In this document: positions 62,201-64,000 of the stretch, one piece after another
Layout of the letters: every line of letters starts with the position of its first letter
Numbering within the stretch: the stretch's first letter is position 1
Source: Sebastes aleutianus
Lineage: Eukaryota > Chordata > Actinopteri > Perciformes > Sebastidae
Direction of reading: 5' to 3'
Length of the DNA: 64,000 bases
Assembly: GCA_916700875.1 (NCBI GenBank)
Contig: CAKAKS010000034.1
Span: 16,397,718-16,461,717 of the forward strand
Notes under the pieces: model-generated
Seen by the model: the letters and a program-made list of their open reading frames with translations, nothing else
Databases searched by the model: none
What the model was told of the DNA's origin: nothing
Program-made: the position numbers and the translations under genes

Positions 62201-63243
62201 TCTCTGCTCTGTAATGCTGGGGGCGTGTTCACTGAAGGCCAATCGCGAGTGAGGGTGGATTGCATGTGTACAGTTACAGTATATACAACATGTTGGCCAT
62301 CTCACTGCTGCACACTACTTTTACAGAATGTCAACGCACATGCTCTATGGGCAGAGCTAGGCATGCACCGATTCGACTTCTTCAGTCCTGATACCGATAG
62401 CAATACCTGGGCTTTGGGATATCGGCCGATACAGAGTACCGAGCCGATACCAGTGTTTAATTAATAAGATGTATGCCTCACTGTGTGGAAGTGACTGGAT
62501 CAGGCTTCTACTTACGTATAACCTTAATGACTTGTGTGCGGTTGTGTGCGTCTCACCAGGCTTCAGGCAGCAGGATGGTGTACTCGTGCGGAGAAGTGGT
62601 TTCTGGGAAGTTGTGGAGGATAGCTAGCCGATGCTGGAGGAGTTCGGCTCCGTGGTACGTGAACAGGAAGTCCAGCGCCTGCACATTACTCTCCTGTAGG
62701 CAAACAAATGCACCATCCAACAACTTAAACCTTTTACGAAATCGATTTTTAAATTGTACAAAAACTAAAAACAGTACTAAAAGATAAAATGAATGACAAT
62801 CTAAATGTAATTATTTCACACAAAGCAGCTACTTCTCATGCGATATAATAGAAAAGAAATAGGTCAGAAACTCTTTAGTAGGATTTCAAAGAAACACACA
62901 CAGGTGCCAGATTAGTAGCTAAAACTAATGCGGTCTTATACAACAGTCCTGCAATAAATCCTACCTTCATGAAGGTTATAGTTAGGATTTATGGCAGGAT
63001 TGCTGCTTTAGACTGCATTCCTTTAGTGAGCATTTATCACATTAGTGATAAATGGAGATGCAGGCAGTTAAGACAACCAAATTAAGTGAGATGACTAGCA
63101 AGACACTTTGAAAAAAAAAAACGAGAGCCTGATGTTACCCTGGCGTAGTTTCTTGCTGACAAAACGATATTTTGACTGCGGAACTTCTTGAAGAACTCGG
63201 CATCATATTTCTGCTCGGCAGCGTGAGGACCGCCAAGTATCTC
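11289..63243 (-). CDS. NBAS: NBAS, NRZ vesicle-tethering complex subunit: internal exons A-V, partial gene
   Basis: NBAS is a large ER-associated scaffold. With RINT1 and ZW10 it forms the NRZ tether, which binds the ER SNAREs syntaxin 18, USE1 and BNIP1 and captures COPI vesicles in Golgi-to-ER retrograde transport. It also acts with UPF1 in an ER-linked branch of nonsense-mediated decay. These roles are family knowledge. Seen here are 22 minus-strand exons joined by GT-AG introns with consistent phase, giving 904 codons with no stop. Diagnostic matches to vertebrate NBAS include KYDAEFFKKFRSQNIVLSAR, FQWMVPFLHRCE, IFQHSKPD, SFAEVLLRTGKLAEAK-like (here NFAEVLLRTGKLAEAK) and LSLQLAAYYYSLQIY. 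Order and spacing match the mammalian protein throughout (about residues 690-1600), covering the Sec39 alpha-solenoid. No exon appears lost or frameshifted, so I expect a functional gene. Start codon, WD40-like propeller and C-terminus are outside the window. Confidence 0.96.
11427..12262 (-). other. NBAS: NBAS intron U-V (836 bp)
   Basis: Ordinary AT-rich intron. A TG run sits close to exon U. I see no repeat family or gene in it. Confidence 0.8.
12263..12339 (-). CDS. NBAS: NBAS exon U
   Basis: 77 nt. Completes a valine codon split after its first base, then codes LLQLANDAFPRDMMLALSYL through LALPQ. The mammalian counterpart reads VLLQLASEALPNDMTLALAY. Acceptor TTTTCCAG, donor GTAGGT. Confidence 0.94.
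12999..13450. mobile_element. AAAGGCCCTGACACAC MITE, copy 1 (right end decayed)
   Basis: Begins TTAAAGGCCCTGACACAC and shares 'GTTTGGGGCCGTC', 'AATGGTCGGCAAACG', 'TATCATAACAACGGCTT' and 'ATGACGAATACAGACTACCG' with the better preserved copy at 54434-54839. The expected closing GTGTGTCTGGGCCTTAA is not present, so the right end is truncated or diverged. No transposase frame. Confidence 0.7.
13652..13927 (+). mobile_element. Second copy of the GGTGCAA...TTGCAGCTCTA element (5' truncated)
   Basis: Collinear with 6164-7001 but without the nested insertion. The unoccupied TTAA site (ACCGATTAATTGA) lies near 13850. The 3' end ATTGCAGCTCTA is preserved. The 5' part before 'GGTCTA' is missing. Confidence 0.75.
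14927..14988. repeat. (CA)n microsatellite
   Basis: About 31 uninterrupted CA units. The Val-Cys open frames called here are repeat artefacts. A shorter CA run lies at 14763-14797 and a TG run at 15165-15200. Confidence 0.95.
16261..16609. mobile_element. TTAA-flanked foldback element
   Basis: Left TTAA at 16261 is followed by AGGAATACTTCACCCT. The right side ends AGGGTGAAGTGTTCCT before TTAA at 16606-16609. The two halves are long imperfect inverted repeats of about 160 bp; 'AGTCTTGATGAATTGAAGTA' on the left is matched by its complement on the right. The spacer is short ('GGCTTGCTTTAACAACAGC'). The whole unit could form a hairpin. Non-coding. Confidence 0.85.
17788..17911 (-). CDS. NBAS: NBAS exon T
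   Basis: Codes SQDVYSSYKDVPQENFAEVL, continues LRTGKLAEAK, and ends LFPATE plus one base of the next codon. The FAEVLLRTGKLAEAK core is a near-exact match to mammalian NBAS. Acceptor CTCTCAG, donor GTAAGC. Confidence 0.96.
17912..19084 (-). other. NBAS: NBAS intron S-T (1.17 kb)
   Basis: Pyrimidine-rich and AT-rich unique-looking sequence. I recognise no repeat family, gene or RNA in it. Confidence 0.75.
19085..19198 (-). CDS. NBAS: NBAS exon S
   Basis: 38 codons from GHGAGATSQDGACENSNLQR to IDDPCVDP, phase 0 at both ends. QGCSPFY matches mammalian QGCHPFY; the glycine/serine-rich start is poorly conserved, as expected of a linker between helices. The acceptor used (CTCCTCAG) is fixed by phase. 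A second AG 13 nt downstream (GGCGCAG) would break the frame. Confidence 0.88.
19710..20838 (+). mobile_element. GGGCTGTCAA-family element, copy 2, with nested insertion
   Basis: The only copy here with both ends: it starts GGGCTGTCAATCGATTAAAA and ends TTTACTTTGACAGCCC. A TTAA-flanked element interrupts it at 19768-20151. Without that insertion it would be about 750 bp, agreeing with the other copies. It has no open frame of transposase length, so it is non-autonomous. The superfamily is uncertain; the flanks ATA/ATA do not settle the duplication length. Confidence 0.85.
19768..20151 (+). mobile_element. TTAA-flanked element (AGCTGCAGTAGGC family), copy 2
   Basis: Flanked by GCGATTAA on the left and TTAATCGC on the right, so the host target GCGATTAATCGC was split at TTAA. 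The inside shares 'GTAATTCAAGTGTTCTGAGAG' (20 of these bases) and 'GGAGCACCGGAGGACA' with copies at 6439-6959 and 43450-44059. It is shorter than copy 1 through internal deletion. Confidence 0.85.
20932..21108 (-). CDS. NBAS: NBAS exon R
   Basis: 59 codons, phase 0 at both ends. Diagnostic run TTKAVLTAVSDHRWLKDSLN then YLRPMH; mammalian NBAS has TTKAVLQAVSDGQWWKKSLTYLRP. The start (ACVPSAGSPVAAAGDLLH) is variable between species. Acceptor GGCCCCAG, donor GTGAGA. Confidence 0.95.
21695..22211 (+). mobile_element. Partial foldback-family element carrying a LINE-like tail
   Basis: The half-element starts near 'CAACATTTTGGGATATGTG' and continues with 'GCAGCCAGTTAGCTTAGCTT' and 'AGCCTGGCTCCGTCCAAAGG', all shared with 33888-35355. 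At about 21735-21965 it is interrupted by a tail ending 'AAAGTACTTTATAAATAAAG', a LINE-type 3' end. The second half of the foldback is missing. Confidence 0.65.
23058..23088. repeat. (CA)n microsatellite
   Basis: About 15 CA units in the intron between exons Q and R. Confidence 0.9.
23481..23564 (-). CDS. NBAS: NBAS exon Q
   Basis: 28 codons, VLYQTVNYQMEPVITASG to QTDSVK, phase 0 at both ends. It starts like mammalian LYQRVNFQI and then diverges; this segment is a variable, probably unstructured insertion and is shorter than in mammals. Acceptor TGCTGCAG, donor GTTTGT. Confidence 0.9.
23565..24917 (-). other. NBAS: NBAS intron P-Q (1.35 kb)
   Basis: Contains a fragment of a common-looking fish repeat (23838-24150, 'AGCCAGCAGGGGGCAACTCC') and a truncated interspersed element (24152-24633). 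The rest is unremarkable. Confidence 0.7.
24152..24633 (+). repeat. GGGCTGTCAA-family element, copy 3 (truncated)
   Basis: Collinear with the central part of the other copies from 'ACTCTTACCAACATGGGAG' to 'GAGCCCGCTACAACCT', then a short TTTGACAGCC. Both ends and part of the 3' region are deleted. Confidence 0.8.
24918..25075 (-). CDS. NBAS: NBAS exon P
   Basis: 158 nt, completing a glycine codon and then 52 codons: YSPAWDVCSLLGQCEGFGDI, then RQELLAFSLTHCPPDN, ending SSDLQTQ. Mammalian NBAS has SWDVCSQLGQSEGYQDL and RQELMAFALTHCPPSS. Acceptor CCTCCAG, donor GTCACT (non-consensus at +3 to +5, but phase and homology fix it). Confidence 0.95.
25076..26503 (-). other. NBAS: NBAS intron O-P (1.43 kb)
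   Basis: Unique-looking, relatively repeat-free sequence with purine-rich DNA next to exon P. I recognise no gene, RNA or repeat family. Confidence 0.75.
26504..26617 (-). CDS. NBAS: NBAS exon O
   Basis: 114 nt, 2 + 37 codons + 1. Codes DDKDARKGQVLTLLAEQALQ then CLDFKASYIHCQDLMAA; mammalian NBAS has RRGQVLILLVEQAL and MHCQELMA. Acceptor ATATCTAG, donor GTATGT. Confidence 0.95.
27062..27130 (+). repeat. Degenerate TTAGGG-like interstitial repeats
   Basis: Irregular reiterations of TTAGGG and GGTTAGG variants over about 70 bp, following 'GTCCCCATGACGTAAAT'. In fish this motif is often part of a dispersed repeat next to a TG tract, so it need not mark an old telomere fusion. Confidence 0.6.
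27212..27310 (+). repeat. (TG)n(GC)n compound microsatellite
   Basis: About 30 TG units pass into about 10 CG/GC units and then TGCG repeats. Alternating purine-pyrimidine of this kind is a strong Z-DNA former in vitro. The His/Thr/Arg- and Val/Cys-rich frames called across it are artefacts. Confidence 0.95.
28872..29476. mobile_element. AAGGGATAGTTTGGGTGTTTT element with internal hairpin
   Basis: The termini are inverted repeats: AAGGGATAGTTTGGGTG at the left and CACCCAAACTATCCCTT at the right, extending about 60 bp with 'GAGGTACTTATCCATAGTCA' in both arms. The left flank is TTAA and the right TCAA, suggesting a decayed TTAA duplication. A second inverted repeat lies inside (29248-29375), with 'GCTGGTCTAC' and 'CGGTTAG' arms around a short loop. 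Non-coding. Confidence 0.8.
30171..30230. repeat. (TG)n microsatellite
   Basis: TG run with TGCG interruptions, about 300 bp downstream of exon N in the NBAS direction. Confidence 0.9.
30522..30635 (-). CDS. NBAS: NBAS exon N
   Basis: 114 nt. Completes a valine codon, then RLRSDRLSLIEECIAHCSTA, YKQSTTLLNLASLLRVA and the first base of a glycine codon. Mammalian NBAS reads DRISLIKECI, YKQSTKLLGLAELLRVAG. Acceptor CTCCCAG, donor GTACCT. Confidence 0.95.
31058..31791. mobile_element. hAT-type non-autonomous element with 8-bp target duplication
   Basis: The body (31066-31783) has inverted termini TAGGGATGCCAC and GTGACATCCCTA. TTTATCAC flanks it on both sides (31058-31065 and 31784-31791), a perfect 8-bp duplication as made by hAT transposases. 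Inside is a palindrome around 31575-31675 (CTAGTTAACGTTAGCTG and its inverse). It carries no transposase frame, so it would need a hAT enzyme supplied in trans. Confidence 0.88.
33288..33313 (+). repeat. Poly(A) tract
   Basis: Uninterrupted run of about 26 A. No recognisable retroposon body precedes it, so I treat it as a simple repeat. Confidence 0.85.
33643..33755 (-). CDS. NBAS: NBAS exon M
   Basis: 113 nt, 1 + 37 codons + 1. ACLQLITDCPPTIQEELDLI then NALSQLEDFSASILPLQ; mammalian NBAS has CCLQLITDRPPAIQEELDLI and ILPLQ. Acceptor TCGCCAG, donor GTACTA (weak but fixed by phase with exon N). Confidence 0.95.
34031..34580 (+). mobile_element. 5'-truncated LINE, end of reverse-transcriptase ORF plus 3' UTR (dead)
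   Basis: Conceptual translation from about 34049 gives HLDYCSTVQSGCSQKKYLSK, then LQIA, an in-frame stop, NKAARFTLP, and LSCLRVENRFACNLM. This pattern (HLDYC..V.SG..KK.L.KLQ.AQN.AAR.....LS.LRVE.R) is the end of the reverse-transcriptase ORF in L2/CR1-group LINEs. The 3' end 'GGGATCCAAATAAAGAATAA' is the usual LINE terminus. The stop codon and truncation show it is inactive. Confidence 0.75.
34783..35118. mobile_element. hAT-like MITE (CAGTGGTTCTCAAAC) nested in the foldback
   Basis: The body 34791-35110 has inverted termini CAGTGGTTCTCAAAC and TTTGAGAAACACTG. Flanks GCTTAAAC and CCTTAAAC differ at one of 8 bases, an aged hAT-type duplication. Internal 'GTACCCCCTGCAGTACTCAT' type sequence is common to vertebrate CAGTGGTTCTCAA repeats. 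Non-coding. Confidence 0.82.
36355..36400. repeat. (TG)n microsatellite
   Basis: About 20 TG units. The Thr/His open frames on the other strand are artefacts. Confidence 0.9.
37634..37693. repeat. (CA)n microsatellite
   Basis: CA run interrupted once by CGCACGCA. Confidence 0.9.
38158..38266. repeat. Fragment of a GGTATCGG-rich dispersed repeat
   Basis: Contains 'GGTATCGGATCGGTG', 'GATACCCGATCCCG' and 'GGTATCGGTATTG'. Similar wording recurs at 62366-62463 ('ATATCGGCCGATAC'). Family not assigned. Confidence 0.5.
39176..39330 (-). CDS. NBAS: NBAS exon L
   Basis: 155 nt, 51 codons plus two bases. VSQDVPVSLSFRGKGYALKV then AYDNSLELVLAAAREYFNSS and TTLTDPCMGLA; mammalian NBAS has SIDLVLAASREYFNSSTNLTDSCMDLAR. 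Acceptor TTTCCAG, donor GTGAGG. The first third is variable between species. Confidence 0.95.
39465..39542 (-). CDS. NBAS: NBAS exon K
   Basis: 26 codons, VFVESLLCSSRVENVRLAGQ then LMHCSE, phase 0 at both ends. Mammalian NBAS reads FTESLLCSSRLENIHLAGQMMHCS. The acceptor is CTGCAG and the donor GTATAT. The flanking introns are only 134 and 199 bp. Confidence 0.96.
39742..39844 (-). CDS. NBAS: NBAS exon J
   Basis: 103 nt. Completes a lysine codon, then NPPVSETVWRGLLQDLLDMQ and QNVYTCLKPETCHQ. Mammalian NBAS has PPVSESHWRTLLQDMLTMQQNVYTCL. Acceptor GTGTCCAG, donor GTAAAA. Separated from exon I by only 87 bp. Confidence 0.97.
39932..40054 (-). CDS. NBAS: NBAS exon I
   Basis: 123 nt. Completes a serine codon, then VVEVLEKHGLQKPISYVKNS and QSSEEEAHQLMVKLCRHTGR. 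Mammalian NBAS has ELLEKHGLEKPISFVKNTQSS and RLTRHTGRK. Acceptor CTTAATAG, donor GTATGA. Part of the Sec39 domain. Confidence 0.97.
40091..40758 (-). repeat. GGGCTGTCAA-family element, copy 4 (3' end lost)
   Basis: Minus-strand copy: at its right edge the sequence reads TAATCGATTGAGAGCCC, the inverse of a slightly changed GGGCTCTCAATCGATTA start. The inverted TTGACAGCCC end is missing at the left edge, where the copy begins 'ACGCCACTAATGTCTTTAAT'. The TTAA target used in copy 2 is unoccupied here (CTGATTAATCGC in element sense). Confidence 0.85.
41538..41622. repeat. (TG)n/(GC)n microsatellite cluster
   Basis: TG runs with a central GCGCGCGCGC stretch. Another TG run is at 41330-41400. The Val/Cys frames here are artefacts. 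Confidence 0.9.
42452..42514 (-). CDS. NBAS: NBAS exon H (63 bp)
   Basis: Small exon joining two phase-split codons. Codes PDTDITASLHDQVDKLEKHL between the glycine shared with exon G and the serine shared with exon I. Mammalian NBAS has ATTKLHDMVDQLEQIL at this place. Acceptor CCTTACAG, donor GTACGT. The exact phase fit on both sides makes it secure despite its length. Confidence 0.94.
42700..42930 (+). repeat. CTAGAGTACTGACCCTGATG repeat, copy 1
   Basis: 'CTAGAGTACTGACCCTGATG', 'AAACAACC', 'TTTTGTGAGC' and 'CTTGACCTCTCAATCCAT' occur in the same order as at 45030-45230. Ends are not clear and no terminal repeat is visible. It could be part of a longer dispersed family. Confidence 0.65.
43449..44059 (-). 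mobile_element. TTAA-flanked element (AGCTGCAGTAGGC family), copy 3
   Basis: Right terminus GCCTACTGCTGCTTTAA is the inverse of TTAAAGC(A)GCAGTAGGC. Interior shares 'GGTGCTCCTAATGGCTTCTG', 'GTTCGCGAGTGATTGACAG' and 'TTAATTACAATATGCTAAA' with copies at 6439-6959 and 19768-20151. The left boundary is placed at TTAA 43449-43452 but the terminus there has diverged. It retains more of the interior than the other two copies. Confidence 0.7.
45030..45230 (+). repeat. CTAGAGTACTGACCCTGATG repeat, copy 2
   Basis: Direct-orientation copy of 42700-42930, with clear similarity from about 45070 and a little drift at the TGTGTGCGTCCGTG part. The two copies lie about 2.3 kb apart in the same intron. Confidence 0.65.
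46014..46994 (+). mobile_element. Two head-to-tail TTAA-flanked elements sharing one TTAA
   Basis: TTAA occurs at 46014-46017, 46517-46520 and 46991-46994. Between each pair lies one copy of an element that begins AAGGA(A/C)CAGTGTGTAACA and ends CACTG(T/G)ACC, the terminal inverted repeats. The copies share 'GGGATCTATT(A/G)GCAGAAATGG' and 'ACAGTAGCCCAGAA(T/C)GGACA' but differ often, so they are not a recent duplication. Neither encodes a transposase. Confidence 0.85.
47052..47185 (-). CDS. NBAS: NBAS exon G
   Basis: 134 nt. CQQKIIGDPDQLMAVALECI, YSCERDDQLSLCYDILECLP and QRGY plus two bases of glycine. Mammalian NBAS reads QQKIIPDQDQLMAIALECIYTCERNDQLCLCYDLLECLPERGYG. Acceptor CCTCCAG sits at the edge of a pentanucleotide microsatellite; donor GTAAGA. 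Confidence 0.97.
47186..47530 (-). other. NBAS: NBAS intron F-G (345 bp)
   Basis: Short intron; its 3' third is the pentanucleotide repeat and its 5' part carries a short TG run (47488-47516). Nothing else is recognised. Confidence 0.85.
47188..47268. repeat. (GGAGA)n pentanucleotide repeat abutting exon G acceptor
   Basis: About 15 units of GGAGA with a few variants. On the NBAS strand it reads TCTCC, and so supplies the polypyrimidine tract of the exon G acceptor, starting within about 3 nt of the splice junction. Confidence 0.92.
47531..47704 (-). CDS. NBAS: NBAS exon F
   Basis: 58 codons, phase 0 at both ends: SSAERYVKDAFQWMVPFLHR, then CEGQKEGAAKSLLREYLVGL, ending IIFQHSKPD. Mammalian NBAS has AYQWMVPFLHRCE, ELLKEYLVTLA and IFQHSKPD. 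Acceptor CAACAG, donor GTACGT. One of the best conserved Sec39-domain exons in the window. Confidence 0.98.
47705..50891 (-). other. NBAS: NBAS intron E-F (3.19 kb)
   Basis: Contains a long degenerate tandem pair (48430-49290). Other stretches, 47705-48430 and 49300-50890, are AT-rich and unremarkable. Confidence 0.75.
48430..49290. repeat. Long tandem unit pair, about 627-bp spacing
   Basis: The segment 'ACCAAGTGTGAAGTTGATTG' through 'CAGACAGAGATTCCTTCTTT' (48550-48652) recurs as 'CCAAGTGTGAAGTAGTTCGG' to 'CTGACAGAGATTCCTTGCTT' (49182-49271). 'CGCCACCTATTGGCCAAATG' and 'CGCCACCATCTGGCCAAATT' also recur. This looks like one and a part units of a dispersed fish repeat that often occurs in tandem. 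Confidence 0.7.
50892..51077 (-). CDS. NBAS: NBAS exon E
   Basis: 62 codons, phase 0 at both ends. VDCALSLVRLAKEREIPGLE, LLCDDLVTMETLVYETSCEL and SLTLKDLQQLSDIDKLHLLM then KN. Mammalian NBAS has VDCALSLIRLG, LVTLETLVYEARCDVTLTLKELQQMKDIEKLRLLMN. Acceptor CATCAG, donor GTAAGT. Central Sec39 helices. Confidence 0.98.
51590..52268 (+). mobile_element. TTAA-type repeat with CCTTTAAGGAA termini
   Basis: Left edge CTTTAAGGAATAACTCGTAG and right edge CTACATTCTGTTCCTTTAAG are short imperfect inverted repeats enclosing TTAA. The inside contains 'GGTAAATAAATGCTACAACT' and 'TTTCGAAACCCAAGTTGGCA'. No transposase frame; open frames of 70-77 residues on both strands look accidental. Confidence 0.6.
52767..52796. 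repeat. (CA)n microsatellite
   Basis: About 15 CA units. No other feature is attached. Confidence 0.9.
54434..54839. mobile_element. AAAGGCCCTGACACAC MITE, copy 2 (both ends present)
   Basis: Starts CTAAAGGCCCTGACACACC and ends GTGTGTCTGGGCCTTAAA, giving inverted termini of about 17 bp. The left flank CTAA and right flank TTAA suggest an aged TTAA duplication. Interior is shared with 12999-13450. Non-coding. Confidence 0.8.
54951..55104 (-). CDS. NBAS: NBAS exon D
   Basis: 154 nt. Completes an arginine codon, then ATLDQNLFDDDSFLYEGAPE, LPRFRTAAPSIELLTDWYQS and RAKDIDSCSRQ. Mammalian NBAS has EPNLQDESEFLYAAQPELLRFR and MDWYQTRAEEIEHYARQ. Acceptor TTCCTCAG, donor GTACGA. Confidence 0.96.
55105..56269 (-). 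other. NBAS: NBAS intron C-D (1.17 kb)
   Basis: AT-rich unique-looking intron. I recognise no repeat family, RNA or gene. Confidence 0.8.
56270..56356 (-). CDS. NBAS: NBAS exon C
   Basis: 87 nt. Completes a cysteine codon, then MDDGGELALIPWDEQRHREM and DWCEAEEC plus two bases of arginine. Mammalian NBAS reads CFNGDSLMIIPWHEHKHRAKDWCEELACR. Acceptor TCTCAG, donor GTAAAC. Confidence 0.95.
56456..57075 (-). repeat. GGGCTGTCAA-family element, copy 5 (ends lost)
   Basis: Minus-strand copy. Inverse 'GGGTTTCTGGACAATAT', 'CTCCCATGTTGATAAGAGTA' and 'GACCTCTGACCTCAAGATAT' are collinear with copy 4. Both outer termini are lost; the right side runs into a different repeat. Confidence 0.82.
57076..57455 (-). 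repeat. TATCG-rich repeat with CACTGCCCTA end
   Basis: Reads 'TATCGTGATATTATGTTTTG' near the left and ends 'TTGCCAATACACTGCCCTA'. This resembles dispersed fish repeats beginning TAGGGCAGTGTATTGGCAA, often assigned to DNA transposons. It abuts copy 5 of the GGGCTGTCAA family, which may have inserted into it. Confidence 0.5.
59169..59245. repeat. (TG)n microsatellite, about 37 units
   Basis: Uninterrupted TG run, among the longest in the window. The Val-Cys frame called across it is an artefact. Confidence 0.95.
59974..61598 (+). mobile_element. Tc1/mariner transposon, IR/DR type, with TA target duplication
   Basis: Body 59976-61596 (1621 bp), flanked by TA. Terminal inverted repeats of about 215 bp (59976-60190 and 61383-61596) are about 95% identical by eye. 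Each carries an outer 'CAAAATTGTTGGTACCCTT' and an inner 'ACAAAAATGATGGTACCC' motif, the paired transposase-binding repeats of IR/DR elements such as Sleeping Beauty. Inside is one transposase gene, on the strand opposite to NBAS. Full length plus similar arms indicates fairly recent activity. The gene is frameshifted, so this copy is probably non-autonomous. Confidence 0.95.
60321..61377 (+). pseudogene. Tc1-like transposase, DDE family, single frameshift
   Basis: The first 262 codons (60321-61109) hold the paired-like helix-turn-helix DNA-binding part (IRKNIIDLHVKGKGYKTISK), the GRPR-like linker GRGRKRK and the first catalytic Asp in VLWTDETKLELFGK. The second catalytic Asp lies in KQDNDPKH, directly after which the frame closes at a TAA. 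The remaining C-terminal third continues in another frame (to 61377), with NTQEWLRTKHW and the catalytic Glu in SPDLNPIEHLWKE. One small indel in a CA-rich spot near 61102 (apparently a 2-bp loss) therefore splits an otherwise complete gene of about 350 codons. Candidate starts are Met at 60321, 60336 or 60357. The product would cut and paste the element at TA sites. Confidence 0.93.
62366..62463. repeat. GGTATCGG-type repeat fragment
   Basis: 'GCATGCACCGATTCGAC', 'CTGATACCGATAGCAATACC' and 'ATATCGGCCGATAC' resemble the fragment at 38158-38266. Ends not resolved. Confidence 0.45.
62557..62693 (-). CDS. NBAS: NBAS exon B
   Basis: 137 nt, 45 codons plus two bases. ESNVQALDFLFTYHGAELLQ, HRLAILHNFPETTSPHEYTI, LLPEA. 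Mammalian NBAS has ESNVQALEILFTYHGSDLLPHRLAILSNFPETTSPHEYSVLLPEA. Acceptor CCTACAG, donor GTGAGA. Confidence 0.98.
62694..63138 (-). other. NBAS: NBAS intron A-B (445 bp)
   Basis: Short AT-rich intron. It holds an imperfect inverted stretch around 62960-63010 and nothing recognisable otherwise. Confidence 0.8.
63139..63243 (-). CDS. NBAS: NBAS exon A (5'-most in window)
   Basis: 35 codons, phase 0 at both ends: EILGGPHAAEQKYDAEFFKK, FRSQNIVLSARNYAR. Mammalian NBAS has EILGVPHASEQRYDAEFFKKFRNQNIVLSARTYAQ. Acceptor ACTCTCCAG, donor GTAACA. The exons for the N-terminal propeller must lie beyond 64000. Confidence 0.98.
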
Positions 63244-64000
63244 CTGGAGAGTGTAAAGCAAGAGAGAGAGACAGAGAGAGAGAGAGGAAGAGAGAGAGAG
63301 AGAGACCAGAGGGATTGAGGAATACAACTGTGGTTCACAAAAAGATATTTGTGAAGCAGAGGGTTATCTTTCCAGAGAAAAACGTGTGAGTGGGTAGAAA
63401 GTCAAACTAAAGATGAGGGGAAACGAGGATGTGACTGCAGATGAATGCACAAAGACAAAGTCAACACAAACGTTATTTAACTTTCTAGCGGTTTTGTCCT
63501 TTTAGTTGAAACCATCTGAGGAAGGTATGAAAGTGTGCATATGTCAGAGGGGAACATTGTTTGTCCTGGTCTTTGGCTGCGAGGGATTTATGTGTGTCTA
63601 GTGTGTATAAAATCTCTGTAGCATCCTCTATGCCAGAGTGTGTGTGTGTGTGTGTCTGATGGATAGCCTTTGAATGGGCCGTATGCAGACAGAGCCAGCC
63701 CAAGTCGGGATGATAAAAACCCTAATATCATATTCATAGACAGCCAGAGAAAATGGATTGGGGCAAAAGGAATCTGACGAGTGCTGCAGTTACCATGACA
63801 ATGTCCGAATAAAGAGAGAGACGTCATTCTGTCTGAGTTGAATATGTAGCAGGGTGAAAATCTCATCTCTCCTCTCCTGCATGGGAGGACGTATGGGCCT
63901 GTTCGTCGGTGATTTATTGCGGATGAAAAGGGCGTGCGTGTTAACATTATTCATCGTAAATCTGAAATCCAGAGTGTTAAGTGGTTGCAAGTGTCAAAGC
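63244..64000 (-). other. NBAS: NBAS intron upstream of exon A (partial)
   Basis: No further NBAS exon is visible up to the window edge. It carries a (GA)n tract at 63261-63305, which is CT on the NBAS strand and 18 nt upstream of the exon A acceptor, and a TG run at 63639-63657. Confidence 0.75.

Larger units (their letters stand above)
56357..62556 (-). other. NBAS: NBAS intron B-C (6.2 kb)
   Basis: Contains an inverted interspersed element (56456-57075), a TATCG-rich repeat (57076-57455), a long TG tract (59169-59245), the Tc1-like transposon (59976-61596) and a GGTATCGG fragment (62366-62463). The 57460-59160 stretch, including a 172-codon open frame at 58549-59067, shows no recognisable gene. 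Confidence 0.75.

Noticed and set aside
1..64000. CRISPR arrays, operons, or prophage/viral modules
   Set aside because: Repeats here are microsatellites, diverged tandem units and transposons; none shows short identical repeats with regular unique spacers, and the gene is intron-rich and eukaryotic.

Overview
The window is vertebrate nuclear DNA, most likely from a spiny-rayed (percomorph) teleost fish. It is AT-rich, full of CA/TG microsatellites, and packed with small non-autonomous DNA transposons, one Tc1-like transposon, a tRNA-derived SINE and decayed LINE 3' ends typical of fish genomes. There is no bacterial or viral gene organisation. The species assignment is inference from repeat style only.

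The only host gene I can support is NBAS (neuroblastoma-amplified sequence, the Sec39-domain subunit of the NRZ/syntaxin-18 tethering complex). It is on the minus strand and only its middle part is in the window. I resolved 22 internal exons between 63243 (5'-most) and 11289 (3'-most). Every intron has GT-AG ends, every exon-exon phase agrees, and together they give 2712 nt = 904 codons without a stop. The fragment corresponds to about residues 690-1600 of the roughly 2370-residue human protein, that is, the Sec39 alpha-solenoid and the region just after it. The N-terminal beta-propeller exons lie beyond 64000. The C-terminal exons lie before position 1, because positions 1-11288 are the start of one large intron.

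Layout from right to left, in the direction of transcription: exons A-B (62.5-63.2 kb); a 6.2 kb intron with the Tc1-like transposon (59976-61596); exons C, D and E spread over 50.9-56.4 kb; the pair F-G (47.0-47.7 kb); H (42.5 kb); a compact cluster I-J-K-L (39.2-40.1 kb); then single exons M (33.6 kb), N (30.5), O (26.5), P (24.9), Q (23.5), R (20.9), S (19.1), T (17.8), U (12.3) and V (11.3).

The introns are where the unusual structure lies. Several repeat families sit between TTAA tetranucleotides, as piggyBac-type insertions do. One has a matching unoccupied site in another repeat copy in the same window, and two copies stand head-to-tail sharing one TTAA. A large foldback element is interrupted by both a LINE tail and a hAT-like element. 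Five copies of one interspersed family (TIR GGGCTGTCAA) and two arrays of long tandem units are also present. I found no RNA gene, CRISPR array, operon or evident new biological system. The most useful observations are the complete exon map and the nested-insertion stratigraphy.
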